NCBI GenBank assembly: GCA_900768685.1
Contig: CAAGDX010000022.1
Span: forward strand, 1 to 34,048
Length of the DNA: 34,048 nucleotides
From: Bacteroidales bacterium
GTDB taxonomy: Bacteria > Bacteroidota > Bacteroidia > Bacteroidales > Muribaculaceae
Reading direction: 5' to 3'
In this document: positions 7,536 to 16,200 of the stretch, piece after piece
Layout: every line of letters begins with the position of its first letter
Position numbering within the stretch: position 1 is the stretch's first letter
The notes under the pieces: model-generated
What the model saw: only the letters and a program-made list of their open reading frames with translations
What the model was told of the DNA's origin: nothing
Databases searched by the model: none
Made by a program: the position numbers and the translations under genes

Positions 7536-8141
7536 TTAGAAGAAATATGCTGCTGTAACAGTCCAGCAACGGTTTTTTGAAGAATAGAGTGCACCATGCT
7601 CGTTGCCGCTCTCTGTAGAAGCAGCATCGCTGAGACCCCAACCGTAAGTAGCACCTACTTGCACTTTGTCAAAAAGTTGAAGTCCTGCACCAACAGTCCA
7701 AGCAATGTCAACGGTTTTGTTTTCCCATGCATTGCTAATGTTTTTCTTAGAAAGCAAGAATGAGAAGTCCGGACCGGTGGTGATGTAAGGAGTAACGATT
7801 TTTCCAACACCCGGAATACCGATTTTCCACTTGAGGTTTACAGGAATGTCAAGGTAGTCACGGTTGTCAGTAGTGTTGCCTGTCGCACCTACAGCTTCAA
7901 AAGAACGGCGAGCATAGAGGAGTGAGGCATCAACACCGATACCGATAACGGGCATTGTGAATTCTGTAACGAGACCACCTGTAAAGCCTTTCTGATTGTC
8001 TGCTTTCAAAGCGTCTGTGTTAAACTTCATATCATTTATTGCCAAACCGGCTTTAACACCGAAACGGAACTGTCCCATTGCCGGAGACGCAAATAGTGTA
8101 GCCACTGCTACAACCATTAAAATTTTCTTAATCCAATTCAT
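7536..8141 (-). CDS. PorT-like outer-membrane beta-barrel protein
   Basis: This 201-residue protein has a clear signal peptide (about 1-23, KKILMVVAVATLFASPAMGQ) followed by alternating amphipathic strands. The mature part starts FRFGVKAGLAINDM, typical of the PorT/OMP_b-brl_2 group of Bacteroidota barrels. It ends in an aromatic strand AAYFF, as outer-membrane barrels do for BAM recognition. It probably forms an 8-stranded barrel with extended loops; the substrate or role is not known. It is a single gene with its own promoter and terminator, divergent from the SufT-like gene. PorT itself serves the type IX secretion system, but no other porin-secretion genes are nearby, so that role should not be assumed. 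Confidence 0.85.
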   Translation of the reverse strand: MNWIKKILMVVAVATLFASPAMGQFRFGVKAGLAINDMKFNTDALKADNQKGFTGGLVTEFTMPVIGIGVDASLLYARRSFEAVGATGNTTDNRDYLDIPVNLKWKIGIPGVGKIVTPYITTGPDFSFLLSKKNISNAWENKTVDIAWTVGAGLQLFDKVQVGATYGWGLSDAASTESGNEHGALYSSKNRCWTVTAAYFF

Positions 8142-8171
8142 AAATATTGCTTTTTTAATTATAATTCATTG

Positions 8172-8202
8172 CAAAGTTAAAAACTATTATCGATTATTGC
8201 AA
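8172..8202 (-). promoter_or_regulatory. Promoter of the outer-membrane barrel gene
   Basis: On the minus strand TTG (8200-8202) is followed after 20 bp by TAACTTTG (8172-8179), a near-perfect Bacteroidota promoter. It lies back to back with the TAACTTTG at 8212-8219 that faces the other way. Confidence 0.75.
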
Positions 8203-8211
8203 TTTTTTTGC

Positions 8212-8219
8212 TAACTTTG
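8212..8219 (+). promoter_or_regulatory. Probable -7 element for the sufT-like/lpxH pair
   Basis: TAACTTTG on the plus strand lies 29 bp before the ATG at 8249 and matches TAnnTTTG. No TTTG lies at the normal distance upstream, so strength or exact spacing is uncertain. The two opposing promoters share only about 110 bp. Confidence 0.5.
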
Positions 8220-8248
8220 CGTTAATTTATGCCAAAATAGGTAAAAAC

Positions 8249-8569
8249 ATGACTACTGAAGAAAGACTCAAACTGGAAGAAAAGGTGATAGAACTGCTTC
8301 GCACGGTTTTTGACCCGGAAATACCCGTTGACATATATAGCCTCGGACTTGTCTATAAAATTGACATTAACGATGATGCCGAACTTAATATAGATATGAC
8401 GATGACGGCTCCAAACTGCCCGATGGCGGATTTTATTGTAGATGATGCAAGATATAAGCTTGAATCTATTCAGGGACTTAAGTCCGTAAATATAAATGTG
8501 GTATTTGAACCTGAATGGAATAAGGATATGATGAGCGAAGAAGCAAAGCTTGAACTCGGATTTCTATAA
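8249..8569 (+). CDS. MIP18/DUF59-family Fe-S cluster assembly protein (SufT-like)
   Basis: This 106-residue cytosolic protein belongs to the MIP18 (DUF59) family. Members include SufT and the N-terminal part of many ApbC/Mrp carriers, and they act in iron-sulfur cluster maturation. Family hallmarks seen are EKVIELLRTVFDPEIPVDIYSLGLVY near the N-terminus (shown here as landmarks at residues 11-36) and the conserved cysteine C57 in MTAPNCPMAD. The length is normal for a stand-alone member. The stop codon overlaps the lpxH start (TAATG), which implies coupled translation with a functionally unrelated lipid A enzyme. No other suf genes are in the window. Confidence 0.88.
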   Translation: MTTEERLKLEEKVIELLRTVFDPEIPVDIYSLGLVYKIDINDDAELNIDMTMTAPNCPMADFIVDDARYKLESIQGLKSVNINVVFEPEWNKDMMSEEAKLELGFL

Positions 8570-9321
8570 TGAAAAACGTCTATTTCATATCGGACTTGCA
8601 TTTGGGTGCAAACTATCTTAATCCACCCCGAGAATTTGAGGATAGGGTGGTGAAGTTCCTATATTCTATAAAAGATGATGCTTCACACCTTTATCTCCTT
8701 GGTGATATTTTGGATTATTGGTTTGAATACAAAACCGTGGTGCCACGAGGATATGTGCGATTTTTTGGAGCATTGGCGGCACTTGCGGATTCCGGAGTGA
8801 AAATTACGTGGATTGTAGGGAATCACGATATTTGGCTCTTTGACTATCTTAAAAATGAGATAGGTATGGACGTTGTAGATGGCGAAGTGGTGACGGAATT
8901 TGCCGGAAAACGCTTTTACCTTGCACACGGTGATGCTCTTGGCAGTTTAAAGCCGGGCTTTAAATTTATTAGGGCAATTTTTCGCAATAAATTTTGCCAA
9001 TGGCTTTATGCACAGCTTCCACCATGCTGGACTGTCCCGTTTGCTCATGCGTGGTCCGGGCATAGCAGGGAAACCGGTAAAAAATACGAAGTTAAAGACC
9101 CGGAGACAGACAATTATGTTCAGTTTGCATATCAGTACAATAAAAATAACCCTTTTGTAGATTACTTTATTTTCGGACATAGACATGTGATTTTTGACTA
9201 TAATCCGGAAAATATGAAAAATTCATCGGTAATTATCTTGGGAGACTGGATTTCTCACTTTTCATACGCAGTTTTTGACGGAAAATGCTTAAAAATGGAC
9301 AAATTTTCCACTGAAAAGTAG
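8569..9321 (+). CDS. lpxH: UDP-2,3-diacylglucosamine diphosphatase (lipid A synthesis)
   Basis: This 250-residue calcineurin-like metallophosphoesterase hydrolyses UDP-2,3-diacylglucosamine to lipid X and UMP at the inner membrane, the fourth step of lipid A synthesis. The metal-binding motifs are all present in order: DLH (D9, H11), GD (D46), GNHD (84-87), HGD (from H120) and GHRH near residue 205. The segment around 125-160, with hydrophobic and basic residues (FKFIRAIFRNKF), fits the membrane-associating helical cap of LpxH. It lies directly behind the SufT-like gene with overlapping stop and start codons. LpxH-like proteins of Bacteroidota are diverged from the E. coli enzyme, so LpxH rather than a related phosphoesterase is likely but not certain. 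Confidence 0.85.
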   Translation: MKNVYFISDLHLGANYLNPPREFEDRVVKFLYSIKDDASHLYLLGDILDYWFEYKTVVPRGYVRFFGALAALADSGVKITWIVGNHDIWLFDYLKNEIGMDVVDGEVVTEFAGKRFYLAHGDALGSLKPGFKFIRAIFRNKFCQWLYAQLPPCWTVPFAHAWSGHSRETGKKYEVKDPETDNYVQFAYQYNKNNPFVDYFIFGHRHVIFDYNPENMKNSSVIILGDWISHFSYAVFDGKCLKMDKFSTEK

Positions 9322-9470
9322 ATATCTTTGAAGTATTAACAAATTTTAACTAATACAACTTAAAAATTGTAAGTTTGCTAAATTACTGAAAATCAGCTAT
9401 TTGCAAACGTAAACAATGAAAAGTCGCAAAAATTGATAAAAAACTATGTTGCATAACATAAAAAAATATT

Positions 9471-9500
9471 TTGTAGGGTAAAATAAAACTGCGACCTTTG
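9471..9500 (+). promoter_or_regulatory. Candidate promoter of a small RNA
   Basis: TTG (9471-9473) is followed after 19 bp by GACCTTTG (9493-9500), one mismatch from TAnnTTTG. It overlaps an inverted repeat TGCGA...TCGCA at 9490-9507. No gene start follows within a normal distance, only a terminator about 60 bp on. Confidence 0.5.
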
Positions 9501-9506
9501 TATCGC

Positions 9507-9585
9507 AAACCTAAAACAATCTTTTTTACCTTAGAAATTGTACCTATTGGAAACGAAAAAGGAGTCTTGTGAAAGGCTCCTTTTT
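9507..9585 (+). ncRNA. Candidate small RNA of about 80 nt
   Basis: A promoter-like sequence at 9471-9500 and a strong intrinsic terminator at 9556-9585 enclose about 80 bp without a gene. The 5' half is unstructured and A/C-rich; the 3' half is the terminator stem. The start is inferred from promoter spacing. The alternative is that the hairpin simply terminates lpxH and the convergent XRE gene, since it can work on both strands. Confidence 0.4.
9556..9585 (+). terminator. Strong intrinsic terminator, usable on both strands
   Basis: An 11-bp stem (9556-9566 with 9575-9585, one G-T pair) with an 8-nt loop has a run of A on the left arm and a run of T on the right. It is 235 bp after the lpxH stop and about 125 bp from the XRE stop on the other strand. 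Confidence 0.8.
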
Positions 9586-9709
9586 ATATTTTGTATGAGT
9601 GGTTACAAATTGTTAGATGATGAAAAAAAGTATATTGTAAGGGTCAGTTGCAAAAGTATGTTGAAATGTTATCGTACGATAGAAATGATTCAGAATAATC
9701 TTATCAATA

Positions 9710-10243
9710 TTAGTTTTGAGAAGGGGAGAAAGACTGGAAGCTATTGTCGCTATAGAACACCACTATGTTAGTGATTTTCTTATGGCTATCCGGAGTGATG
9801 GAGATAGATTCTTTTTTATCTGAGTTTTCAATAAAAAAATTGCTTTTTTCGCCGTTAGACATCATATTGATGATTCCGGAGATAGGAGATGAATTATCCG
9901 GAGTTAAATTCTGAACAGGATTTTCAGTGTTTGAAAATAAGTTACCTTGCTGTGATTCAGGGGAGTAGGGCTGAGAAAAACCGTCATTAGTGCCATTTTG
10001 AGGCTCTGAGAATTGATTATTTTCAGAAACAAGCATCTCTCCCTCGCCAAACATTAGCCACATAATAGATAGTTGAGGATATACGCGATGAATGCGACTG
10101 ATGATTTCATCACTTATTTTTTTGTTCCTTCCATTGAGCAGCTGAGAAACTGTGGGGCGGGGTATGCCACAAGAGTCCGCAAGGATTGAAGAGCTGATTC
10201 CTTGTGATTTCGTGAAAATATTGAGTCTTTCTACTAAATCCAT
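9710..10243 (-). CDS. XRE-family helix-turn-helix transcriptional regulator
   Basis: This 177-residue protein has an N-terminal Cro/C1-type domain (about 1-70): MDLVERLNIFTKSQGISSS, then the recognition region ADSCGIPRPTVSQLLNGRNK. The following segment YPQLSIMWLMFGEGEM is characteristic of XRE proteins in Bacteroidales. The middle (75-145) is rich in N, S, Q and P and looks like a disordered linker. The C-terminus ITNIVVFYSDNSFQSF is a short conserved beta-like tail seen in this group. A well-formed promoter upstream (10271-10301) encloses a 13-bp palindrome, which suggests autoregulation. The target genes are not known; the gene is convergent to lpxH. Confidence 0.85.
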   Translation of the reverse strand: MDLVERLNIFTKSQGISSSILADSCGIPRPTVSQLLNGRNKKISDEIISRIHRVYPQLSIMWLMFGEGEMLVSENNQFSEPQNGTNDGFSQPYSPESQQGNLFSNTENPVQNLTPDNSSPISGIINMMSNGEKSNFFIENSDKKESISITPDSHKKITNIVVFYSDNSFQSFSPSQN

Positions 10244-10270
10244 GTGTTTACGATTTTAAATTACGCATTG

Positions 10271-10301
10271 CAAATATACAATGTATAAATGTAAATAGCA
10301 A
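10271..10301 (-). promoter_or_regulatory. XRE gene promoter with embedded palindrome
   Basis: On the minus strand TTG (10299-10301), 20 bp, then TATATTTG (10271-10278) fits the Bacteroidota promoter. The perfect 13-nt palindrome TATACAATGTATA (10275-10287) overlaps the -7 element and part of the spacer. A protein bound there would block RNA polymerase, as expected for a self-repressing XRE protein. Confidence 0.7.
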
Positions 10302-10642
10302 ATTTTTATCTGAAAAATTTTTGAAAAAATAAAAGTTTATAAAATCAAACAGGTAACAAAAATGCAAATATTTGATTAAAGTATTAGTATAACTATCTAT
10401 ATGTATTTAGCTAATATGTAACTATTTAGAGCTTCTAAAATGTAGAAATACGAGGTTTTGTTTGCTGAAAGGTACATAGCTAAAGTATTGGTAAAAGAGA
10501 TATTTGTAATTTGCTATATATCAACAATATAAATACACTATTAAAAAGTGTTAATGTAAATTTGAGAACGACTATTGCAAAATTTGAATTGAAAAAAGTA
10601 AGATTTTGCTATTTAATAAATTAAATTTTCACACAGAGAATC

Positions 10643-10694
10643 CTGTTCGAACAGTTTACAAAATACAATTATGTTGGTAATTATATTTGTAAAC
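10643..10694. repeat. Two adjoining palindromes
   Basis: CTGTTCGAACAG (10643-10654) is a perfect 12-bp palindrome. It is followed directly by an imperfect inverted repeat with arms GTTTACAAAATACAATTA (10654-10671) and TAATTATATTTGTAAAC (10678-10694) around a 6-nt loop. Both stand out in the AT-rich gap and could be a regulator binding site or a transcript hairpin. Confidence 0.6.
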
Positions 10695-10916
10695 TATTTA
10701 AAATGACAAAATTTGGTATTTGTGTTTATAAATTTTAACTTGCAAATAGACAGATTTTTTGAAAATTTTTGAAATTCGTACACTCCATAAAAGTAAATTT
10801 GAATATTCAATTCTGATAAGCTTAATTTCCACTAAATTTACAGTTAATACTTTGATTTACTGATATTTATCAAAAATTTTATTTATACGGCAATTTTGAC
10901 CAAAAAAATATATAAT

Positions 10917-10947
10917 TTGCGTTTTTAGACAAAAAACACTATATTTG
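10917..10947 (+). promoter_or_regulatory. Pullulanase promoter
   Basis: TTG (10917-10919), 20 bp, then TATATTTG (10940-10947) is a perfect Bacteroidota promoter. It predicts a transcript start near 10953 and a leader of about 35 nt before the ATG at 10989. Confidence 0.8.
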
Positions 10948-10988
10948 TAAGCACCAAAAGCCAATTTAACTACATTATTATATTACAA

Positions 10989-13007
10989 ATGAATAATAAA
11001 ATCACTAAATTTTGCCTTCCGGTAGCATTTGCCGGAGCTATTTTAACCTCAAATTTTGTCATGTCTGCAGCATCAAACGATTCTGACTATTTGCAGCTCC
11101 CTTCTTACAATGGTACAGACTTGGAGTATGTGTCAGATGCTAATGGGAATCATTTTTCACTGTGGTCACCGGAAGCTGATTCTGTAAAAGTCCTACTCTA
11201 TCGCAATTTCAACATATCTACACCTTTTAAGGTTATGGATATGTCTAAAGACACAAACGGAGTTTGGCGAGCATCCGTAAAACAGCGTTTAAATGATTGT
11301 TACTACACCTTTAGTGTTAAATATGCCGGTAAATGGCTTGATGAAACACCCGGCGTATGGGCTAAAGCGGTGGGTCCTAATGGTCACAGAGCAGCGATTA
11401 TTGATTTTTCCAAGACAAATCCTGAAGGATGGGACGGTGATAAAGGTCCGGAAGTGAAAAATATCACAGATGTGGTGGTTTATGAAATGCATCATCGTGA
11501 TTTTTCTATGCACAGCACATCAGGAATAGTAAATAAAGGTAAATTTCTGGCACTTACGGAGCAAAACACCCTTTCTCCGGATGGACTTGCAACGGGTATA
11601 GACCACTTAAAGGAACTTGGAATCACACACGTTCATATACTTCCGTCTTACGATTATAATAGTGTAGATGAGCTTAATTTGCCGTCAAATCAGTATAATT
11701 GGGGATATGACCCATACAATTATAATGCTCCGGAAGGTTCATATTCTACTAATCCTGCAGACCCATACAGTCGTGTACGTGAGATGAAAGAGATGATTCT
11801 GGCTCTTCACCAAGCAGGAATAGGCGTTATTATGGACGTTGTATATAACCATACAGCCGGAAAAGATGATTCAAATTTCTCTCGCACGGCTCCCGGTTAC
11901 TACTATCGTCATCGCTCAGATGGCTCTTACAGTGATGCTTCCGGCTGCGGCAATGAAACAGCATCAGAACGACTCCAAATGCAGAATTTTATTGTAAATT
12001 CCGTTAAATATTGGGCTGAAGAATACCATATTGATGCTTTCCGCTTTGACCTTATGGCTATCCACGACACGGAAACCATGTCACGCGTGGCTAAAGAACT
12101 GAAGGAAGTTAACCCATCAATCTTCGTTTATGGTGAAGGTTGGACTGCCGGAGATTCTCCGCTGCCTGTAGAACGCCGTGCACTTAAAGAAAATGTAGCA
12201 AAAATGACAGGTATTGCGGTGTTTAGCGACGATATTCGTGATGCAATAAAAGGTCACTACAGTAATGCTGCAGACCGTGGTTTCGCTACAGGAAAACCGG
12301 GCAACGAAGAAACCGTAAAAATTGGTATAGTGGCTTCTACAGCACATCCGCAAGTGGATTATGCAAAAGGAAACAACTCCAAATTTGCGTATGCTTCCGC
12401 TCCTACGCAGATTATAAACTATGTGTCATGCCACGATGACCTCACGCTCACGGATAAGCTTGCAAAATCTATGACCGGAGCTACAAAAGAACAGCGTATG
12501 AGAGCTGCAAGACTTGCACAAACAATCGTATTCACTTCGCAAGGCACTCCGTTTATGTTTGCCGGAGAAGAAGTGTTCCGTGACAAAAAAGGCGTGCATA
12601 ATTCATATAAATCACCGGATTCCATCAATGCTATAGACTGGACTTTAAAATCCATAAATGCAGAGCAGTTTGCGTATTATCGCGAACTCATCCGTATGCG
12701 TCGCAATCACCCGGCGTTCCGAATGACAACTGCGGAAGAAATTGCACAAAACATTGTGTTTGACAAGGTTGATGCTCCATGCCTTATATCTTATTCTATC
12801 TGCAATAATGCAAATGGCGATGAATGGAAAGAGATTAAACTTATCTTCAATGGCTCCGAAGAAGCAAGAGAAGTAAAGGTTAAGAAAGGCGAGTGGACTA
12901 TAGTTGCACAAGACGGCAAGATAAATCAAGATGGTCTTGGTACTTCAAAAGGAGGTAAAGTCATTGTTGAGCCTTGTTCCGCCTTAATAATGTATAAGAA
13001 CAAATAA
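10989..13007 (+). CDS. pulA: Secreted type I pullulanase (GH13 alpha-1,6-glucan debranching enzyme)
   Basis: This 672-residue enzyme cleaves alpha-1,6 branch points in pullulan, glycogen or starch. A signal peptide spans about 1-28 (hydrophobic PVAFAGAILTSNFVMSA). An N-terminal carbohydrate-binding-like domain (CBM48 type, about 40-140) precedes the GH13 barrel. The type I pullulanase signature YNWGYDP is at 236-242. Catalytic regions are DVVYNHT (283-289), FRFD with nucleophile D354, YGEGW with acid/base E383, and CHDD (481-484). A short beta-rich C-terminal domain follows. No SusC/SusD or other glycan-use genes are adjacent, so it is a lone gene. The export route suggests periplasmic action; no lipobox is evident. 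It ends before a strong terminator. Confidence 0.92.
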   Translation: MNNKITKFCLPVAFAGAILTSNFVMSAASNDSDYLQLPSYNGTDLEYVSDANGNHFSLWSPEADSVKVLLYRNFNISTPFKVMDMSKDTNGVWRASVKQRLNDCYYTFSVKYAGKWLDETPGVWAKAVGPNGHRAAIIDFSKTNPEGWDGDKGPEVKNITDVVVYEMHHRDFSMHSTSGIVNKGKFLALTEQNTLSPDGLATGIDHLKELGITHVHILPSYDYNSVDELNLPSNQYNWGYDPYNYNAPEGSYSTNPADPYSRVREMKEMILALHQAGIGVIMDVVYNHTAGKDDSNFSRTAPGYYYRHRSDGSYSDASGCGNETASERLQMQNFIVNSVKYWAEEYHIDAFRFDLMAIHDTETMSRVAKELKEVNPSIFVYGEGWTAGDSPLPVERRALKENVAKMTGIAVFSDDIRDAIKGHYSNAADRGFATGKPGNEETVKIGIVASTAHPQVDYAKGNNSKFAYASAPTQIINYVSCHDDLTLTDKLAKSMTGATKEQRMRAARLAQTIVFTSQGTPFMFAGEEVFRDKKGVHNSYKSPDSINAIDWTLKSINAEQFAYYRELIRMRRNHPAFRMTTAEEIAQNIVFDKVDAPCLISYSICNNANGDEWKEIKLIFNGSEEAREVKVKKGEWTIVAQDGKINQDGLGTSKGGKVIVEPCSALIMYKNK

Positions 13008-13035
13008 AAGTATTTGTCATAGAATAAAAAATATG

Positions 13036-13069
13036 TGCCGCTGCGGGGAAACCTGTGGCGGCATTTTTT
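13036..13069 (+). terminator. Pullulanase terminator
   Basis: A stem TGCCGC/GCGGCA (13036-13041 with 13058-13063), extended by wobble pairs to a GAAA loop, is followed by six T. It lies 29 bp after the stop codon. Confidence 0.88.
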
Positions 13070-13094
13070 GTTATTATATGCCAAGCTATTATAG

Positions 13095-13145
13095 GAACCT
13101 GTTTCATAACAAATGTCTAAGAACCTGTTTCTAATAAATGTCTAA
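13095..13145 (+). repeat. Tandem pair of a 25/26-bp dispersed repeat
   Basis: GAACCTGTTTCATAACAAAT-type sequence at 13095-13120 is repeated at once at 13121-13145 with one deletion and one substitution. A third copy lies at 33924-33949, 20 kb away. The pair sits between the convergent terminators of the pullulanase and nifJ, a typical place for small insertion remnants. Confidence 0.75.
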
Positions 13146-13177
13146 AAATAAAGTGTTCCCCGATAACCGAGGAACAC
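13142..13177 (-). terminator. nifJ terminator
   Basis: On the minus strand a 10-bp stem (GTGTTCC...GGAACAC core, 13153-13177, with inner T-G, C-G and G-C pairs) is followed by a T-rich tract (13142-13152). It lies about 30 bp after the nifJ stop. Confidence 0.85.
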
Positions 13178-13208
13178 CTTACCAAATAATTATTATGAAA
13201 CAATTTTA

Positions 13209-16200
13209 CTATTTTGCTTCAGGGTCAACACCCCACTGTTGCTGTGCAAGGCGGCGATAGTTGTTGTAACGCCAGAGAGCATTAGCTTTAGCGGCAGCGA
13301 AGAGTTCTGCGGCTTCGTTCGGGTACTGTTTGAGAACAGATGCGTAGCGAACTTCGCCTTTGAGGAATTCTTCAAATTTGTCCCAATCCGGTTCTTTGCT
13401 GTCAAGAGTGAATGGGTTCTTGCCTTCAGCTTCAAGTGCAGGATTGTAACGCCAGAGGTGCCAGTAGCCACATTCTACAGCTTTTGCTTCTTCCTGCTGT
13501 GATTTACCCATACCAGCTTTAAGACCATGGTTGATACATGGAGCGTATGCGATGATGAGTGATGGACCGTCGTATGCTTCAGCTTCGCGGATAGCCTTGA
13601 GAGTCTGAGCATTGTCTGCACCCATAGCCACCTGTGCTACATATACGTAGCCGTAAGTAGAAGCGATGAGACCGAGGTCTTTTTTGCGTACTCGTTTACC
13701 AGCAGCGGCAAATTTAGCAATAGCACCAACAGGAGTTGCTTTAGATGCCTGGCCACCTGTATTTGAGTAAACCTCTGTATCCACAACGAGGATATTGATG
13801 TTTTTGCCGGAAGCAACCACGTGGTCAAGACCTCCGAAGCCGATATCGTAAGCAGCACCGTCACCGGCAATAATCCATTGTGAACGTTTTACGATGTACT
13901 GTTTGTGAGCAATGATTTCTTTGCAGAGGTCACATCCGCAAGCTTCGCAAAGAGGAATGAGTTTGTCTGCTACTTCACGAGTTACGGCATAATCGTTGTG
14001 ATTTTCAAGCCACTGAGCAGCGAGTGCTTTTATTTCGTCTGAGCAGCAGTCGCAAGTTTGAGTTTTTTGCATAAGCTCAGCAAGGCGAGCAAGCATTTTC
14101 TCATTAGCGATAGTCATACCAAGACCAAATTCTGCGAAATCTTCAAAGAGGGAGTTTGCCCAAGCCGGTCCGTGTCCGCGTTCATTAGTAGTATAAGGAG
14201 TGGATGGAACAGAACCGGAATAAATAGATGAACATCCTGTTGCGTTTGCAACCATTTCGTGGTCTCCAAAGAGTTGAGAAATGAGTTTTACGTATGGAGT
14301 TTCACCGCAACCGGAGCAAGCACCTGAGAATTCAAAGAGTGGCTGAGCAAACTGGCTGTTTTTAACGTTAGCTTTGATGTCAACGAGGTTCTGTTTTGAA
14401 GAAACGTTCTTAACACAGTAGTCCCATTCTTTCTGAACGTCTAACTGAGTTTCAAGAGGTTTCATAACGAGAGCCTTTTCGCCTTTCTTACCCGGACAAA
14501 CGTCAACACAGTTACCGCAACCAAGACAGTCCATAACGTCAACAGACTGGATGAATCTCATGCCTGCGAAAGTCTTGCCAATTGCTGCGAGAGTATCTTC
14601 CTCTGCAAATGGAGCTGCTTTCATTTCTTCTGCATCAGCCACGAACGGACGGATAGCAGCGTGAGGACAAACGAATGCACACTTGTTACATTGGATACAG
14701 TTTTCTGCAATCCATTCCGGAACAAATGCGGCAACACCGCGTTTTTCGTATGCTGCAGTACCTTGCATCCATGTGCCGTCTTCAATACCCTTGAAGTCTG
14801 AAACCTTAAGGAGGTCTCCATCTTGTGCATTGATAGGACGAACGAGTTTGTTGATGAATTCAGGGTCATCATTTGCAACTTCACCTTCACAAGCGAGATT
14901 AGACCATGCAGGGTCAACAGTGAGCTGTTTGTATTCATTACCGCGGTCAACGGCAGCATAGTTCTTATCTACTACGTCCTGGCCTTTCTTTCCGTAGCTC
15001 TTAACGATGAATTTCTTCATCTGTTCTACTGCGAGGTCAACAGGAATTACTTCTGTAATACGGAAGAATGCACTTTGGAGAATAGTGTTGGTACGGTTAC
15101 CAAGACCGATTTCCTGAGCAATCTTTGTAGCATTGATATAGTAAACAGTGATATTGTGGTCTGCAAAATATTTCTTAACTTTTGCAGGCAAGTTTGCAGC
15201 GAGTTCGTCACCTTCCCAGATTGTGTTGAGGAGGAATGTGCCACCGTCACGGAGACCGCGAGTCACGTCATACATGTGGAGATATGCCTGAACGTGGCAA
15301 GCAACGAAGTTCGGAGTGTTTACGAGGTAAGTAGAGCGGATTGGTGCATCACCGAAGCGGAGGTGAGAGCAAGTGAAGCCGCCGGATTTCTTAGAGTCGT
15401 AAGCAAAATATGCTTGGCAATACTTGTTTGTGTTGTCACCGATGATTTTTACGGAGTTCTTGTTTGCACCTACAGTACCATCTGCACCAAGACCGTAGAA
15501 TTTAGCTTCAAATGTTGATTTGTCGCCCAGTGCAACTTCTTCCACTTGCGGAAGTGAAGTGAATGTAACGTCGTCAACAATACCCACAGTGAAGTGGTTT
15601 TTAGGCATTGGCATAGCAAGATTATCAAAAATAGAGATAATCATTGCAGGAGTGGTATCTTTAGAAGCAAGACCGTAGCGACCGCCAACGATAACAGGAG
15701 CATCAGCTTTGCCATAGAAGCAGCTCATTACGTCTTGGAGGAGAGGTTCGCCATTGCAGCCCGGTTCTTTTGTTCTATCCAGCACTGCGATGCTCTTCAC
15801 TGTAGAAGGAATAGCAGCGAGGAAGTGTTTAGCAGAGAACGGACGGTAAAGGTGAACAGAGATAAGACCAACTTTTTCGCCTTTTTCAAGGAGATAGTCA
15901 ATAGCTTCCTGAGCAGCTTGAGTTACGCTACCCATAGCGATAATAACTCTTTCTGCATCTTTCGCACCATAATAGTTAAAGAGGTGATATTCTCTGCCTG
16001 TAATAGTAGAAATCTTACCCATATAGTCTTCAACGATGTCTGCAACAGCTTCATACTGTTTGTTGCAAGCTTCACGGTGCTGGAAGAAAACGTCGCCGTT
16101 TTCAGCCATACCGCGTGCTACCGGAGCTTCAGGGCTCAGAGCACGGCTACGGAAATCAGCAAGGGCTTGTTTGTCGAGAAGTGGAGCAATTTCGTCTTGC

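Larger units (their letters stand above)
9322..9709. other. Intergenic region between convergent lpxH and XRE gene
   Basis: This 388-bp AT-rich stretch contains a candidate small-RNA unit (promoter 9471-9500, hairpin terminator 9556-9585). The rest shows scattered TTTG-rich sequence but no convincing gene. Confidence 0.6.
10244..10988. other. 745-bp AT-rich intergenic region with palindromes
   Basis: This gap lies between the divergent XRE and pullulanase genes. It holds the XRE promoter and operator-like palindrome at the left end, the pullulanase promoter at the right end, and palindromes at 10643-10694. It also has a 13-bp near-repeat TAAAGTATTRGTA at 10377-10389 and 10481-10493, with an inverted core copy at 10844-10853. 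No open frame of convincing length is seen. Confidence 0.65.

Noticed and set aside
9538..9771. Plus-strand open frame of 77 codons
   Set aside because: It runs through the terminator hairpin at 9556-9585 and the end of the XRE gene, and the product has no recognisable pattern.
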